Shown here: positions 36,584 to 44,803 of the stretch, one piece after another
Layout of the letters: each line of letters starts with the position of its first letter
How positions within the stretch are numbered: position 1 is the first letter of the stretch
From: Shewanella woodyi ATCC 51908
Lineage (GTDB): Bacteria > Pseudomonadota > Gammaproteobacteria > Enterobacterales > Shewanellaceae
DNA length: 64,000 nucleotides
Assembly (NCBI RefSeq): GCF_000019525.1
Contig: NC_010506.1
Coordinates: 3,348,001 to 3,412,000 of the forward strand
Direction of reading: 5' to 3'
Position numbers and translations under genes: made by a program
Notes under the pieces: model-generated
Told to the model about the DNA's origin: nothing
The model's database searches: none
Seen by the model: only the letters and a program-made list of their open reading frames with translations

Positions 36584-37423
36584 CTATATTTCCGCTTCCA
36601 ACTCACTACCGCAATGATCGCAGTAGCAGGCATCACTCTCATGACCTGTTTTAAGACAGTTACTACAGCGACGAAGATCTTTACTTTTTCCCATCTCTTG
36701 GGAGATCTCTGCCGTTAAAATACCTGTCGGGATCGCAATAATCGAATAGCCAAGCAGCATGGTAAATGCAGCGATGGCTTGACCTAGGTTAGTACCAGGA
36801 GTGATATCGCCATACCCCACCGTGGTGATGGTCACTATGGTCCAATAGATAGACTTAGGGATTGAAGTAAACCCATTTCCAGGCCCTTCAACCACATACA
36901 TTATTGCACTGAGCACCATCACGATCAGACTGACAGAGAAAAAGAAAATAAACACTTTGCGACCAGACTGTAACATAGCTCTGAGCAATACATTGCCTTC
37001 ACTAAGATATCGTAACAATTTCAGCACTCGGAAGATCCTGAACAACCTCAGAATACGAATGACTAACGTAAAGTTTGCTCCAGGGAAGAGCAGTGCCAGA
37101 TAACTCGGCAAAATAGAGAGCAGATCGACAACCCCATAGAAACTCCTCACATATTGCACTGGTTGAGCAGAGCAGTAGAGTCTCAACAGATACTCGATGG
37201 TAAAAACAATGGTAAAAAACCACTCTAATACACTAATTAGTTGGCCATACTGGCTATTTATCGAGGCAACAGTATCGAGAAATACTAAGGTCACACTCAA
37301 AATAATGCAGATGATTAAACTGATATCGAAATAGCGACCGAGTCTCGTATCTGTACCAAATATCACTCTTCTTAACTTAAGCTTTATCGTGTCTTCTTGA
37401 TTTATTTGCGTATCTTGTTCCAT
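36584..37423 (-). CDS. Voltage-gated-type K+ channel with C-terminal zinc ribbon
   Basis: 279 residues. Six membrane helices S1-S6: an arginine-rich S4 (VIRILRLFRIFRVLKLLRYL) and, between S5 and S6, the K+ selectivity filter TVGYGDITPG. It should form a tetrameric K+ channel. The C-terminus is unusual for this family: four Cys in the pattern CSNCLKTG...CYCDHCGSE look like a small zinc ribbon in the cytoplasm (about residues 250-275), which might report zinc or redox state to the pore. Transcribed with the MATE gene downstream or alone. Confidence 0.9.
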   Translation of the reverse strand: MEQDTQINQEDTIKLKLRRVIFGTDTRLGRYFDISLIICIILSVTLVFLDTVASINSQYGQLISVLEWFFTIVFTIEYLLRLYCSAQPVQYVRSFYGVVDLLSILPSYLALLFPGANFTLVIRILRLFRIFRVLKLLRYLSEGNVLLRAMLQSGRKVFIFFFSVSLIVMVLSAIMYVVEGPGNGFTSIPKSIYWTIVTITTVGYGDITPGTNLGQAIAAFTMLLGYSIIAIPTGILTAEISQEMGKSKDLRRCSNCLKTGHESDACYCDHCGSELEAEI

Positions 37424-37574
37424 GAAACCTATTCCCCACCATTGGAATCAAGTATTTTGCCACTATTAACCCATAATACCAATGGCAGCACCTGTGACAG
37501 AAAATTCGATTTAAGCAGCACACTTAGGTTACTATACTAAAATACGTTAATTCGATTATTGAGCTTCACAATAC

Positions 37575-38114
37575 ATGTACAGAACTCTTTTACTGCTCAC
37601 CTCTCTATTTTTACTCTGTGCTCTACAACCAAGCATGGCTGCCAGCTCAAAACAGCACTCCCCCGATAGTTCATCAACCTCAAGCTTAGGAAAAGTAGAT
37701 CTTGTCGTTGTAACAAAGTCAGAAGCAAAAATGGTGTTAATGCGTAACGGAAAAGTGATGCGTCAATACCGGATCGCCATGGGCGATAGACCCAAAGGCC
37801 ACAAGCTTAAAGAGGGAGATCAGCGCACTCCAGAAGGCCGTTATATCTTAGATTACAAAAAGTCCGATAGTGCTTATTACCGCGCAATCCATATCTCATA
37901 CCCCAATGATGAGGATAAGCTCAGAGCCAAAGCTCTGGGCATTAGCCCTGGGGGACAGATCATGATCCATGGGCAAAACCCCAACTCATCTCTGACACCT
38001 GAAGAAGCGCAGAAATTTAACTGGACCGATGGCTGTATCGCCATCACTAATCGACAGATGGATGAGTTATGGGGCTCAATTGAACCTGGTACTCCCATTG
38101 AGATCTGGCCTTAG
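37575..38114 (+). CDS. L,D-transpeptidase (YkuD family), periplasmic
   Basis: 179 residues with a signal peptide (about 1-22). The YkuD catalytic pair is H132 (MIHGQNPN) and C154 (WTDGCIAITN). GDRPKGHKLKEGDQRTPEGRY and SYPNDED are family-typical. It forms 3-3 cross-links in peptidoglycan or anchors lipoproteins, and acts in the periplasm. No LysM domain is attached. The yecM gene follows after 68 bases. Confidence 0.9.
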   Translation: MYRTLLLLTSLFLLCALQPSMAASSKQHSPDSSSTSSLGKVDLVVVTKSEAKMVLMRNGKVMRQYRIAMGDRPKGHKLKEGDQRTPEGRYILDYKKSDSAYYRAIHISYPNDEDKLRAKALGISPGGQIMIHGQNPNSSLTPEEAQKFNWTDGCIAITNRQMDELWGSIEPGTPIEIWP

Positions 38115-38182
38115 TCAAAAACAATAAGTATCCAAACACTCAGAAAAACCAATCAATACACTGGAAATGAAAGAACTCATTA

Positions 38183-38755
38183 ATGAATAACTCTCTTACT
38201 CTTGCTGATTTACATAGCAGTTGGCCTGACTTTACTCACAACATTAATCTCTTTTTAGAGGAGCTAGGCTTAGACCAATTAAGCCTTGAATGTGATCATG
38301 CAGCACTCAGGGTAAATAGCACTTCAGTTGCCGATGAGCTCAGTAACGCACTGTGCAACGATGGAGTGGTGATCTCAAACAATATGATTAATGGTCGCCC
38401 AATACTCATTATCGAGCTCAATACACCACTGCAACTAACTAACCTCACCATTGACTGTATTGAACTCCCCTATCCTGGGAGTAAACAGTACCCTATCGAA
38501 GGTTGGGAACATATCGAATTAGTATTGCCATGTCAGGCGAATAACTGTGAGCAATTAACCCAAGCGTTAGTTGAAAGAGTGCCCCATTTAGCCGATGTGA
38601 TTGATAATAAAACGGAGACAAAGGTTAAATTAAGCTCACCATCAGGGGAGTATGAACGCCTTGCCAATCCAACCATCGCCTTTAAAAAGGGCAATATCTG
38701 CATCAAGGTTCACCCCCACGGCATTAAAGAGGTGATTGCTTCAGAGCAATCATAA
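38183..38755 (+). CDS. yecM: YecM family VOC-like protein
   Basis: 190 residues, the length of E. coli YecM. Typical segments: LECDHAALRVNS, INGRPILIIELNTPL, IELPYPGSKQYPIEGWEHIELVL and IKVHPHGIKEVI. YecM has a vicinal-oxygen-chelate-like fold with a putative metal site (H30, E-rich positions) but its reaction is unknown. Ends 16 bases before a strong terminator that mostly serves the operon on the other strand. Confidence 0.85.
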   Translation: MNNSLTLADLHSSWPDFTHNINLFLEELGLDQLSLECDHAALRVNSTSVADELSNALCNDGVVISNNMINGRPILIIELNTPLQLTNLTIDCIELPYPGSKQYPIEGWEHIELVLPCQANNCEQLTQALVERVPHLADVIDNKTETKVKLSSPSGEYERLANPTIAFKKGNICIKVHPHGIKEVIASEQS

Positions 38756-38776
38756 GCTCGGAGTAGAGACACAAAA

Positions 38777-38800
38777 AAGGTGAGCCAACGGCTCACCTTT
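38777..38800 (-). terminator. Terminator at the end of the RpoE-ChrR array
   Basis: Eleven-base-pair stem AAAGGTGAGCC/GGCTCACCTTT with a two-base loop; the minus-strand read ends in TTTTTTGTGT. It closes the long minus-strand operon and may also stop yecM. Confidence 0.88.
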
Positions 38801-38820
38801 ATCGACAGTTCAACACTGAC

Positions 38821-39357
38821 TTACTCTATTTTCTCGATATAAAGGATCACTTCCCCAACCTTAAAACCAAACTTTGTCATCTCAGTTTTATTGAATAGAC
38901 GCTGCTCATCAAACAGAAACATCCAATCATCAAGTGTTACTTGCAAACTCTCTCCATCTACCTCTATCTGCAGATCATATTGCCAAAAGAGTGCAGAGCC
39001 TCGAGTTTCCCCATACGCCCTACCTACCACGTCACCAGCTTCACCAACATAGAGACTCTCCCCCTCTTTAGTCAGCTGCCAAACCCGAGTAGAACTCTCG
39101 CCATCATCAAACTCAAACCACTCTTTAATCTCACCCTTATCTCCCTGCCAATTAGCATCAATATCGGCTTTAAAGCGGCGCAGCAACTTACCTGAACGAT
39201 CTAGTACTATTCCGTAAGCCACTAGCTTGCCATTGAAAAACTCATTCAAATGAAGCTCTGGAGTGGTTTCCTTATAATCCTCTAAGCTAGGCGTACTACA
39301 AGCGGCCAGACACAGAGCAAACACTGTCAATAGATACCTTTTAAACAATATACTCAC
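38821..39357 (-). CDS. DUF3833 lipoprotein, last gene of the RpoE-ChrR array
   Basis: 178 residues. Lipoprotein signal with lipobox CLAAC. Mature part fits DUF3833: LHLNEFFNGKLVAYGIVLDRSG, WFEFDDGESSTRVWQL and LFDEQRLFNKTEMTKFGFKVGEVIL (given in part). The function is unknown, and it is repeatedly found in the same rpoE-chrR-cfa setting in Vibrio and Shewanella as I recall. Overlaps the upstream gene by four bases (ATGA). Confidence 0.84.
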   Translation of the reverse strand: MSILFKRYLLTVFALCLAACSTPSLEDYKETTPELHLNEFFNGKLVAYGIVLDRSGKLLRRFKADIDANWQGDKGEIKEWFEFDDGESSTRVWQLTKEGESLYVGEAGDVVGRAYGETRGSALFWQYDLQIEVDGESLQVTLDDWMFLFDEQRLFNKTEMTKFGFKVGEVILYIEKIE

Positions 39358-39866
39358 TCTACGTTCCCCATTAACTTCGCCCTTAATTTAGGCTTTGTGG
39401 TCTTCTCTGATAGCCAGATATCTAAAAATGCTCTGCCAAACTGATTATCATCTACCTGTCCCAGCCTTTTGACCGTTTGACCCTCTTGCCCCGAATAAAA
39501 CGTACTCTCACCGTCTTTACTAACATAAATAATCAGCTCATCACCTTTGCTGATATCCGGCCAGATAGTGGGTAACTCTGCAGTCCACTGATTTATTAGC
39601 GCCTGATTGATCCCAAGGTGGAGCCATTGATCTTTTGTCGCATCAATTAAATCATCGCTATCAATATCTCTGTAGTACTCTATCTTCAATGCTTTGGGAA
39701 ACGACTCCTCTTGGTAAGGAAGTGATTCAACATAAAGCTCTGCTCGATAGATGGTCCAAAAAAGATAATCCATCTCGCCTTCACCAGATTTAATCAGTTG
39801 AGGAAATGGTGAAGCACTAACACTCAATGAAAATATCGATAAAACAAGATACAGTATTTTCATCAT
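39354..39866 (-). CDS. Chalcone-isomerase-like periplasmic protein
   Basis: 170 residues with a signal peptide (SVSASPFPQ). Sequence such as GEGEMDYLFWTIYRAELYV and WPDISKGDELIIYV matches the Chalcone_3 group, a bacterial offshoot of the chalcone-isomerase fold that binds fatty acids in related proteins. In this array it sits between lipid-modifying genes, so a role in handling modified acyl chains is plausible but inferred. Overlaps both neighbours by four bases. Confidence 0.8.
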   Translation of the reverse strand: MMKILYLVLSIFSLSVSASPFPQLIKSGEGEMDYLFWTIYRAELYVESLPYQEESFPKALKIEYYRDIDSDDLIDATKDQWLHLGINQALINQWTAELPTIWPDISKGDELIIYVSKDGESTFYSGQEGQTVKRLGQVDDNQFGRAFLDIWLSEKTTKPKLRAKLMGNVE

Positions 39867-40375
39867 GCCCCCTTTTTATCCAGTGCAAAATCAAGTCTCA
39901 AGTGCCGATACCCAATCACTAATGAGGGTAATAGGCCTGCCCAAACTGCGGCTAAAATCAGTAACCCATTAAGCTCAGCCACTCCCCACTCTAGTGCACC
40001 AAGCTCTGCACCCAATCGATAGCTTAGTGGACCAGCAATCGCGCCGATTAGTGCACTAAGAACAAGTGGCATAGCCATCAACCACTTTAGACTGTGGTTG
40101 AAACTGATAATAAACATGACCCAAATCAGTATTAACCAAAGTGGGAAGACCTCAGCAGAGGTATGAAATACCCCTAAATCTATCAACACTTTATCTACTG
40201 CCACACCGATTGGCAGTAAAATAAGCAGCCGAATATCTTCTTTTACAGTTGGCGATAATAAGAGGTGCAGTAAAAAAATGGCTATCAAATAGGGCCACGC
40301 TGTATCGGTGTATATTGCCGATACAAACCAAGTCGCCTGAAACAAAACAAGATTAATAAGCCAAAATCGTTTCAT
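39863..40375 (-). CDS. DUF2878 inner-membrane protein
   Basis: 170 residues with about five membrane segments; the DUF2878 layout (FWLINLVLFQATWFVSAI, LIDLGVFHTS, PLWLILIWVMFIISFNHSL). Function unknown. It overlaps the CFA-type methyltransferase gene by 23 bases and the chalcone-isomerase-like gene by four, so it is translationally tied into the RpoE-ChrR array. Confidence 0.84.
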   Translation of the reverse strand: MKRFWLINLVLFQATWFVSAIYTDTAWPYLIAIFLLHLLLSPTVKEDIRLLILLPIGVAVDKVLIDLGVFHTSAEVFPLWLILIWVMFIISFNHSLKWLMAMPLVLSALIGAIAGPLSYRLGAELGALEWGVAELNGLLILAAVWAGLLPSLVIGYRHLRLDFALDKKGA

Positions 40376-41615
40376 TTTTATAACCTATATGCTCAGGCTT
40401 TCGAGCCACGACATGATGAGTACTGATCACTCGTTCAAGAAAAGCCCCTTCACAATAAGCAAAATAAAATAACCACAAGCGCTTAAACTCTTCGTCATAG
40501 CCTGTTGAGGCAAGATAATGCCACTCCTGCTCGAACCTCTCTCTCCAATCATTCAATGTTCTGGCATAGTGAACACCAATATCATCCATTGCATCAATCA
40601 CCATATCCGTATCACTGGCTATATGATGCGCCATGATATTAACTGAGGGTAAACAACCACCAGGAAAGATGTATTTCTGAATAAAATCAACACTACAGCG
40701 ATATTTATCATAACGTTGATCAGCGATAGTAATCGCTTGGATCAACATCTTGCCATCAGGCTTTAACAAACCACTACAGATACTAAAGAAGCCTTTTAGA
40801 TACTCATGCCCTACCGCTTCTATCATCTCTATTGACACAAGTTTGCTGTATTGCCCTTCAAGCTTGCGATAGTCAGACTTAAGCAAGGTTATCTGCTCAC
40901 TCAGACCCAGAACCTCTATTCGGCGTTTAGCATAGAGATATTGTTCATCGGATATCGTAGTAGTCGTTACTTTGCAGCCGTAATGAGTAGCTGCATGTAT
41001 TGCCAAACCGCCCCAACCTGTCCCTATTTCAATAAGATGATCTGATGGATTCAGTTCCAATTTCTGGCATATCTCATCCATTTTATTGAGTTGAGCACTG
41101 TCTAAATCCTGAGCTTTGTCACTGTAAATGGCACAAGAGTAGAGCATTTCAGGGTCAAGAAAGTGCTTATATAGATCATTGCCGATATCATAGTGAGCAA
41201 GAATATTTTGCTTTGAGCCCTTCTCAGTATTGGCATTTTGAAAGCGTAGAAACTGATTCTTTAATTTACTCAACCACTGAGTCTTACTATCTAACTCATC
41301 CAGTTGAGACTGATTTCTTGCCATTATCTGAATCAAGGTGGTTAAGTTACTGCAGGTCCACTGCTGAGCAATGTAGCTTTCAGCGCCGCCGATACTCCCA
41401 TTTTGAATAAGAGCACGGTAAAACTCACTGTCTAATACCACTATTTTACTTTTCAGCTCTGAGTGAATATCGCCAAACCCCAAAGTACAACCCGCTTCAT
41501 CAATCTCAACATAGCCACCTTGAAGTCGAGATAGTACCTTATGCAGTAGCAGTCGATACCGGTCAATTAACCAAGAGGACTTAACTAGGGATATCTGTTT
41601 TTGCGTACTTTCCAT
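40353..41615 (-). CDS. Cyclopropane-fatty-acid-synthase-type SAM methyltransferase
   Basis: 420 residues from ATG 41615, chosen because GAGG lies eight bases upstream (a longer frame opens at 41675 but overlaps DUF1365 without a good site). Motif I of SAM binding is LIEIGTGWGGLAIHAA; the acyl-site motifs YSCAIYSD, SIEMIEAVGHEYL and FPGGCLPS are those of CFA synthases. It should add a methylene or methyl group to double bonds of phospholipid acyl chains. With the FAD oxidoreductase and DUF1365 protein upstream it forms the lipid block found in RpoE-ChrR regulons; it could be a methylase of the furan-fatty-acid pathway rather than a true cyclopropane synthase. Confidence 0.9.
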   Translation of the reverse strand: MESTQKQISLVKSSWLIDRYRLLLHKVLSRLQGGYVEIDEAGCTLGFGDIHSELKSKIVVLDSEFYRALIQNGSIGGAESYIAQQWTCSNLTTLIQIMARNQSQLDELDSKTQWLSKLKNQFLRFQNANTEKGSKQNILAHYDIGNDLYKHFLDPEMLYSCAIYSDKAQDLDSAQLNKMDEICQKLELNPSDHLIEIGTGWGGLAIHAATHYGCKVTTTTISDEQYLYAKRRIEVLGLSEQITLLKSDYRKLEGQYSKLVSIEMIEAVGHEYLKGFFSICSGLLKPDGKMLIQAITIADQRYDKYRCSVDFIQKYIFPGGCLPSVNIMAHHIASDTDMVIDAMDDIGVHYARTLNDWRERFEQEWHYLASTGYDEEFKRLWLFYFAYCEGAFLERVISTHHVVARKPEHIGYKNETILAY

Positions 41616-41655
41616 TGTTAACCTCGATAGTACATTCAATATGTTAAAGTGTGAC

Positions 41656-42375
41656 TTACCCTTCAGGGTGAGCAATAAAAGGAACTTTTTTCAAAAACAG
41701 TTTTAACGCTTGCCAATAGATCCCGAATACAATATTGACACTCATAACAGGCAGGCTTAACCAAGTTTTAAACAGGTGACGTCGGCTAATCTCCCGCTTA
41801 TTCAACGCCAAACTGGCTTCAAACTGCTTGCCCTCTTTATGATTTTCAATCCGTACAAACGCTTTATCTGAAGGCGGAATAACTCGCCAGTGATAACGCA
41901 TATCCATCTCCATAAACGGCGACACATGAAATGCTTTATCAATCACCATATCCCCTTTCATATCAATAAGGTAGTAATGGCATTGGTTCCAAGGAGTATT
42001 ACTCACTTCAGCAAGCATATACTGACAAACATCGTTTTTGTCGTAACAAAAGTAAAAGTTTATGGGGCTAAAATAGATACCGAAACAGCGACACTGAACT
42101 AGCATCAATACTCGACCATCTATCGGTTTACCGCCTAACTGTTCAACTTTATTAGCAATACGTTCTTTAAGCTCTCCTGGTTCACTTTGGAGGTAATCTT
42201 TTTCACGAAAACGGATAGGGTTAAACCAATTTAGCCCTAAGATATAACTTTGATGAAATACCTGTTCCTGCTCATCAATATCGATAGCCATCATGTAGAT
42301 AGAGTAAGTGAATTCATGTTCAAACGTTCCCTGCCTACGGTGATACACCAGCCCTTGGTAGATGCCACTTTTCAT
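41656..42375 (-). CDS. DUF1365 protein of the CFA cluster
   Basis: 239 residues. DUF1365 signature parts: GLVYHRRQGTFEHEFTYSIY, GLNWFNPIRFREKDYL, CRCFGIYFSPINFYFCYD and VSPFMEMDMRYHW. The protein is soluble with a hydrophobic C-terminal region. It almost always neighbours an FAD amine-oxidase-like gene and a CFA-type gene, as here, and is thought to act on the same acyl chains; its chemistry is not established. Overlaps the FAD gene by four bases. Confidence 0.9.
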   Translation of the reverse strand: MKSGIYQGLVYHRRQGTFEHEFTYSIYMMAIDIDEQEQVFHQSYILGLNWFNPIRFREKDYLQSEPGELKERIANKVEQLGGKPIDGRVLMLVQCRCFGIYFSPINFYFCYDKNDVCQYMLAEVSNTPWNQCHYYLIDMKGDMVIDKAFHVSPFMEMDMRYHWRVIPPSDKAFVRIENHKEGKQFEASLALNKREISRRHLFKTWLSLPVMSVNIVFGIYWQALKLFLKKVPFIAHPEG

Positions 42376-43625
42376 AAAGTAAGTCCAAAACGTTCAGTCA
42401 CGTCTACCGCACTGTGAACGCCGTCTTCATGGAAACCGTTATACCAATATGCACCAACAAAATGGGTATTATGCTTACCGCAGATCTCTCTTCTTCGCTT
42501 TTGAGCGTTAACCGTATTGCTGTCTAGCACCGGATGATCATATTCAAAGCGTCTAAGAATCTTCTCTGGGTTAATGTAAGCGGTTTGATTTAAGGTCACA
42601 CAAAATGCACTTTTCGATTCAATTCCCTGCAATATATTCATGTTGTAGGTCACATTAGCTAAAGAGTCTTTTTGACCATCAAGCATATAGTTCCAGCTTG
42701 CCCATGCCAGCTTTCGTTTAGGCAATAAAGACTCATCGGTGTGCAGTACTACTTCATTACTCTGATAAGGTATCCCTGATAACACCTGAGTCTCTTTCTC
42801 AGATGGGTCCATCAGTAGTGACAGTGCTTGATCTGAATGACAGCTAAAAATCACTTCATCAAACACCTCCACTCGCCCGTCATTAAAATAGAGCTGTACC
42901 CGCTCCTCTTTACGAGTCACTCCAATGAGGTTAGCGTTAAGCACAACTGGCTGCGTTAACTGCTCAGTTAACTTGTCGACATAGGAGCGAGAACCGCTAG
43001 GCACCACATACCATTGGGGTCTATCGACAATATTTAGCAAGCCATGGTGATAAAAAAATTGAATAAAGAAGGAAAGCTCGAAGGTCTGCATCTTTGCCAA
43101 ACTTGTTGACCAAATTGCCGCCCCCATTGGTAAGATGTAGTGCTGGCTAAAAGTGGTGGAAAATTGCTGTTCAGCTAAGAACTCACCGAGTGTAAGTCCT
43201 TGTGGAATAGAGTCTGATTCATGCAGTGCCCTGCAACGATTATTGAATTTGATGATATCGGCAATTAATCGCCAGAATCTAGGTCTGAAGATGTTTCGGC
43301 GCTGGGCAAATAGTGAGTTGATACCATGGCCGTTATACTCAAAACCTGTGCTTCTGTCATGCACACTAAAGCTCATCTCAGTCTCTTGTCTTTCAACACC
43401 TAAACGGCGTAACAGCTTATTAAAACGCGGATAAGTTCTATCATTAAATACGATAAAACCAGTATCTATGGCGTAGTTTTTACCACTATGCTCTATATCG
43501 ACGGTCGCGGTGTGCCCACCAACATAATCATTCTTTTCAAATACAGTGATTTTATGGCTTTTATCTAAAAGGTAAGCACTGGTTAGTCCCGATATTCCAG
43601 AACCAATAACGGCAATATTTTTCAT
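42372..43625 (-). CDS. FAD-dependent amine-oxidase-like oxidoreductase of the CFA cluster
   Basis: 417 residues. The N-terminal dinucleotide-binding motif is IAVIGSGISGLTSAYLL, followed by YVGGHTATVD. This subgroup, with AAIWSTSLAKMQTFELSFF and FVGAYWYNGFHEDG near the end, accompanies CFA and DUF1365 genes. It is likely to desaturate or oxidise fatty acyl chains in lipids, comparable in position to flavoproteins of the Rhodobacter singlet-oxygen regulon. Six bases after the SDR gene. Confidence 0.89.
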   Translation of the reverse strand: MKNIAVIGSGISGLTSAYLLDKSHKITVFEKNDYVGGHTATVDIEHSGKNYAIDTGFIVFNDRTYPRFNKLLRRLGVERQETEMSFSVHDRSTGFEYNGHGINSLFAQRRNIFRPRFWRLIADIIKFNNRCRALHESDSIPQGLTLGEFLAEQQFSTTFSQHYILPMGAAIWSTSLAKMQTFELSFFIQFFYHHGLLNIVDRPQWYVVPSGSRSYVDKLTEQLTQPVVLNANLIGVTRKEERVQLYFNDGRVEVFDEVIFSCHSDQALSLLMDPSEKETQVLSGIPYQSNEVVLHTDESLLPKRKLAWASWNYMLDGQKDSLANVTYNMNILQGIESKSAFCVTLNQTAYINPEKILRRFEYDHPVLDSNTVNAQKRRREICGKHNTHFVGAYWYNGFHEDGVHSAVDVTERFGLTL

Positions 43626-43631
43626 CAGACA

Positions 43632-44348
43632 CTACATCCTTATGGCGAGTCGACGCCAAACACTAAAAGGTAAACAAGCCAATAGTTTCATTAAGAAGGT
43701 AAAACTGGAGGGGAAATCGATATGATGCTTACCTTTAGCTAAGCCCTTAGCGATGCAAATAGCAGCCTGCTGACTGGTTACCTGCATCGGCATGGGAAAG
43801 TCATTTTTTGCCGTTAAAGGGGTACTCACAAATCCGGGGCGAACAATACTCACTTCAAGACCATGTTGTGCTAAATCTATGCTCAGAGACTCTCCAAGGT
43901 AAGATAGTGCAGCCTTAGATGCACCGTAAGCCTCAGCCCTAGGCAGAGCTAACAGTTCGGCACTTGAGCTAACAAACACAACTCTCCCCCCTTTTTTCAT
44001 ATGTTTAAGCCAAGCCTTAAGACCATAAGCCACTGAGATAAGATTCGTTTGAATAATGGTTTCAAAACTTTCAGCATCAAAATCCATCGCGTTGTCGATA
44101 TAACGGCAATCCCCAGCATTAAAGACAAGCATATCTAACGCAGGCAAATCAGAAGAGATCTGCTCAACTTGCTTTTTATCTGTAAGATCGAACGCTAAGG
44201 TTTGTATCGTTTGAGCAGATGATGCAACCTCCATTAACCGATTCTGATCGCGACCACACGCCAATACTTGCCAACCTAACTGGTCATAATGTTGCGCTAG
44301 GGCTTTACCTATCCCAGAGGAGGCGCCTGTTATCATCACAGTTCTCAT
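43632..44348 (-). CDS. Short-chain dehydrogenase/reductase
   Basis: 238 residues, classical SDR. Cofactor motif TGASSGIGKAL, structural NAG in FNAGD, catalytic Ser in FVSSSAEL and the YxxxK pair in AYGASKAAL. The residues after the second strand (CGRDQNR) suggest NADP(H). Substrate unknown; context suggests an aldehyde, ketone or acyl derivative made during oxidative stress. Overlaps the NTF2-like gene by four bases. Confidence 0.9.
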   Translation of the reverse strand: MRTVMITGASSGIGKALAQHYDQLGWQVLACGRDQNRLMEVASSAQTIQTLAFDLTDKKQVEQISSDLPALDMLVFNAGDCRYIDNAMDFDAESFETIIQTNLISVAYGLKAWLKHMKKGGRVVFVSSSAELLALPRAEAYGASKAALSYLGESLSIDLAQHGLEVSIVRPGFVSTPLTAKNDFPMPMQVTSQQAAICIAKGLAKGKHHIDFPSSFTFLMKLLACLPFSVWRRLAIRM

Positions 44349-44776
44349 CTGACAGCCCGCCTTTTGATAGCTTTAACCGCTTTACCTAGCAGCGGAATAT
44401 GTTCATATAGCATAGAACCGACATCGAGATAATCCCGGTGCATAACAACTTTATTATCTCGCTCCACCAGATGAGAGTGTCCTTCAACCACAATCTTCTC
44501 ACCGCTATTTAGCTTTGAGTGACAAAAGGTCATGGTCCAATAAATAGCAGCTTGGTTTTCACAAGAGAAAACCGTGTCTATATGAAAAGTACATTCATCA
44601 ATATTGGTATAAAGCGAGTCGAAATAGCTCATCAATTCGTCAATTCCATCCACACGGTGCAGTGGATCACTAAACTCGATTTCTCTATGGTATATCTGAT
44701 GAAGAGAGGTTAAGTTGTTGACCCCTAACTCGCTGTAAACAGAAATAAAATTTTGAAGCCATAAGGCATGAACCAT
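44345..44776 (-). CDS. NTF2/SnoaL-like protein
   Basis: 143 residues with the cone-shaped NTF2-like fold signature: LHQIYHREIEFSDPLHRVDGIDELMSYF-type opening (given in part), then YWTMTFCHSKL and VEGHSHLV. Such domains act as enzymes or as small ligand-binding proteins; the SnoaL-like Asp/His pattern is present but the reaction cannot be assigned. It lies 27 bases after phrB and overlaps the SDR gene. Confidence 0.82.
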   Translation of the reverse strand: MVHALWLQNFISVYSELGVNNLTSLHQIYHREIEFSDPLHRVDGIDELMSYFDSLYTNIDECTFHIDTVFSCENQAAIYWTMTFCHSKLNSGEKIVVEGHSHLVERDNKVVMHRDYLDVGSMLYEHIPLLGKAVKAIKRRAVR

Positions 44777-44803
44777 AATTTAACCTTTGTAATACTTAAC
44801 GTA

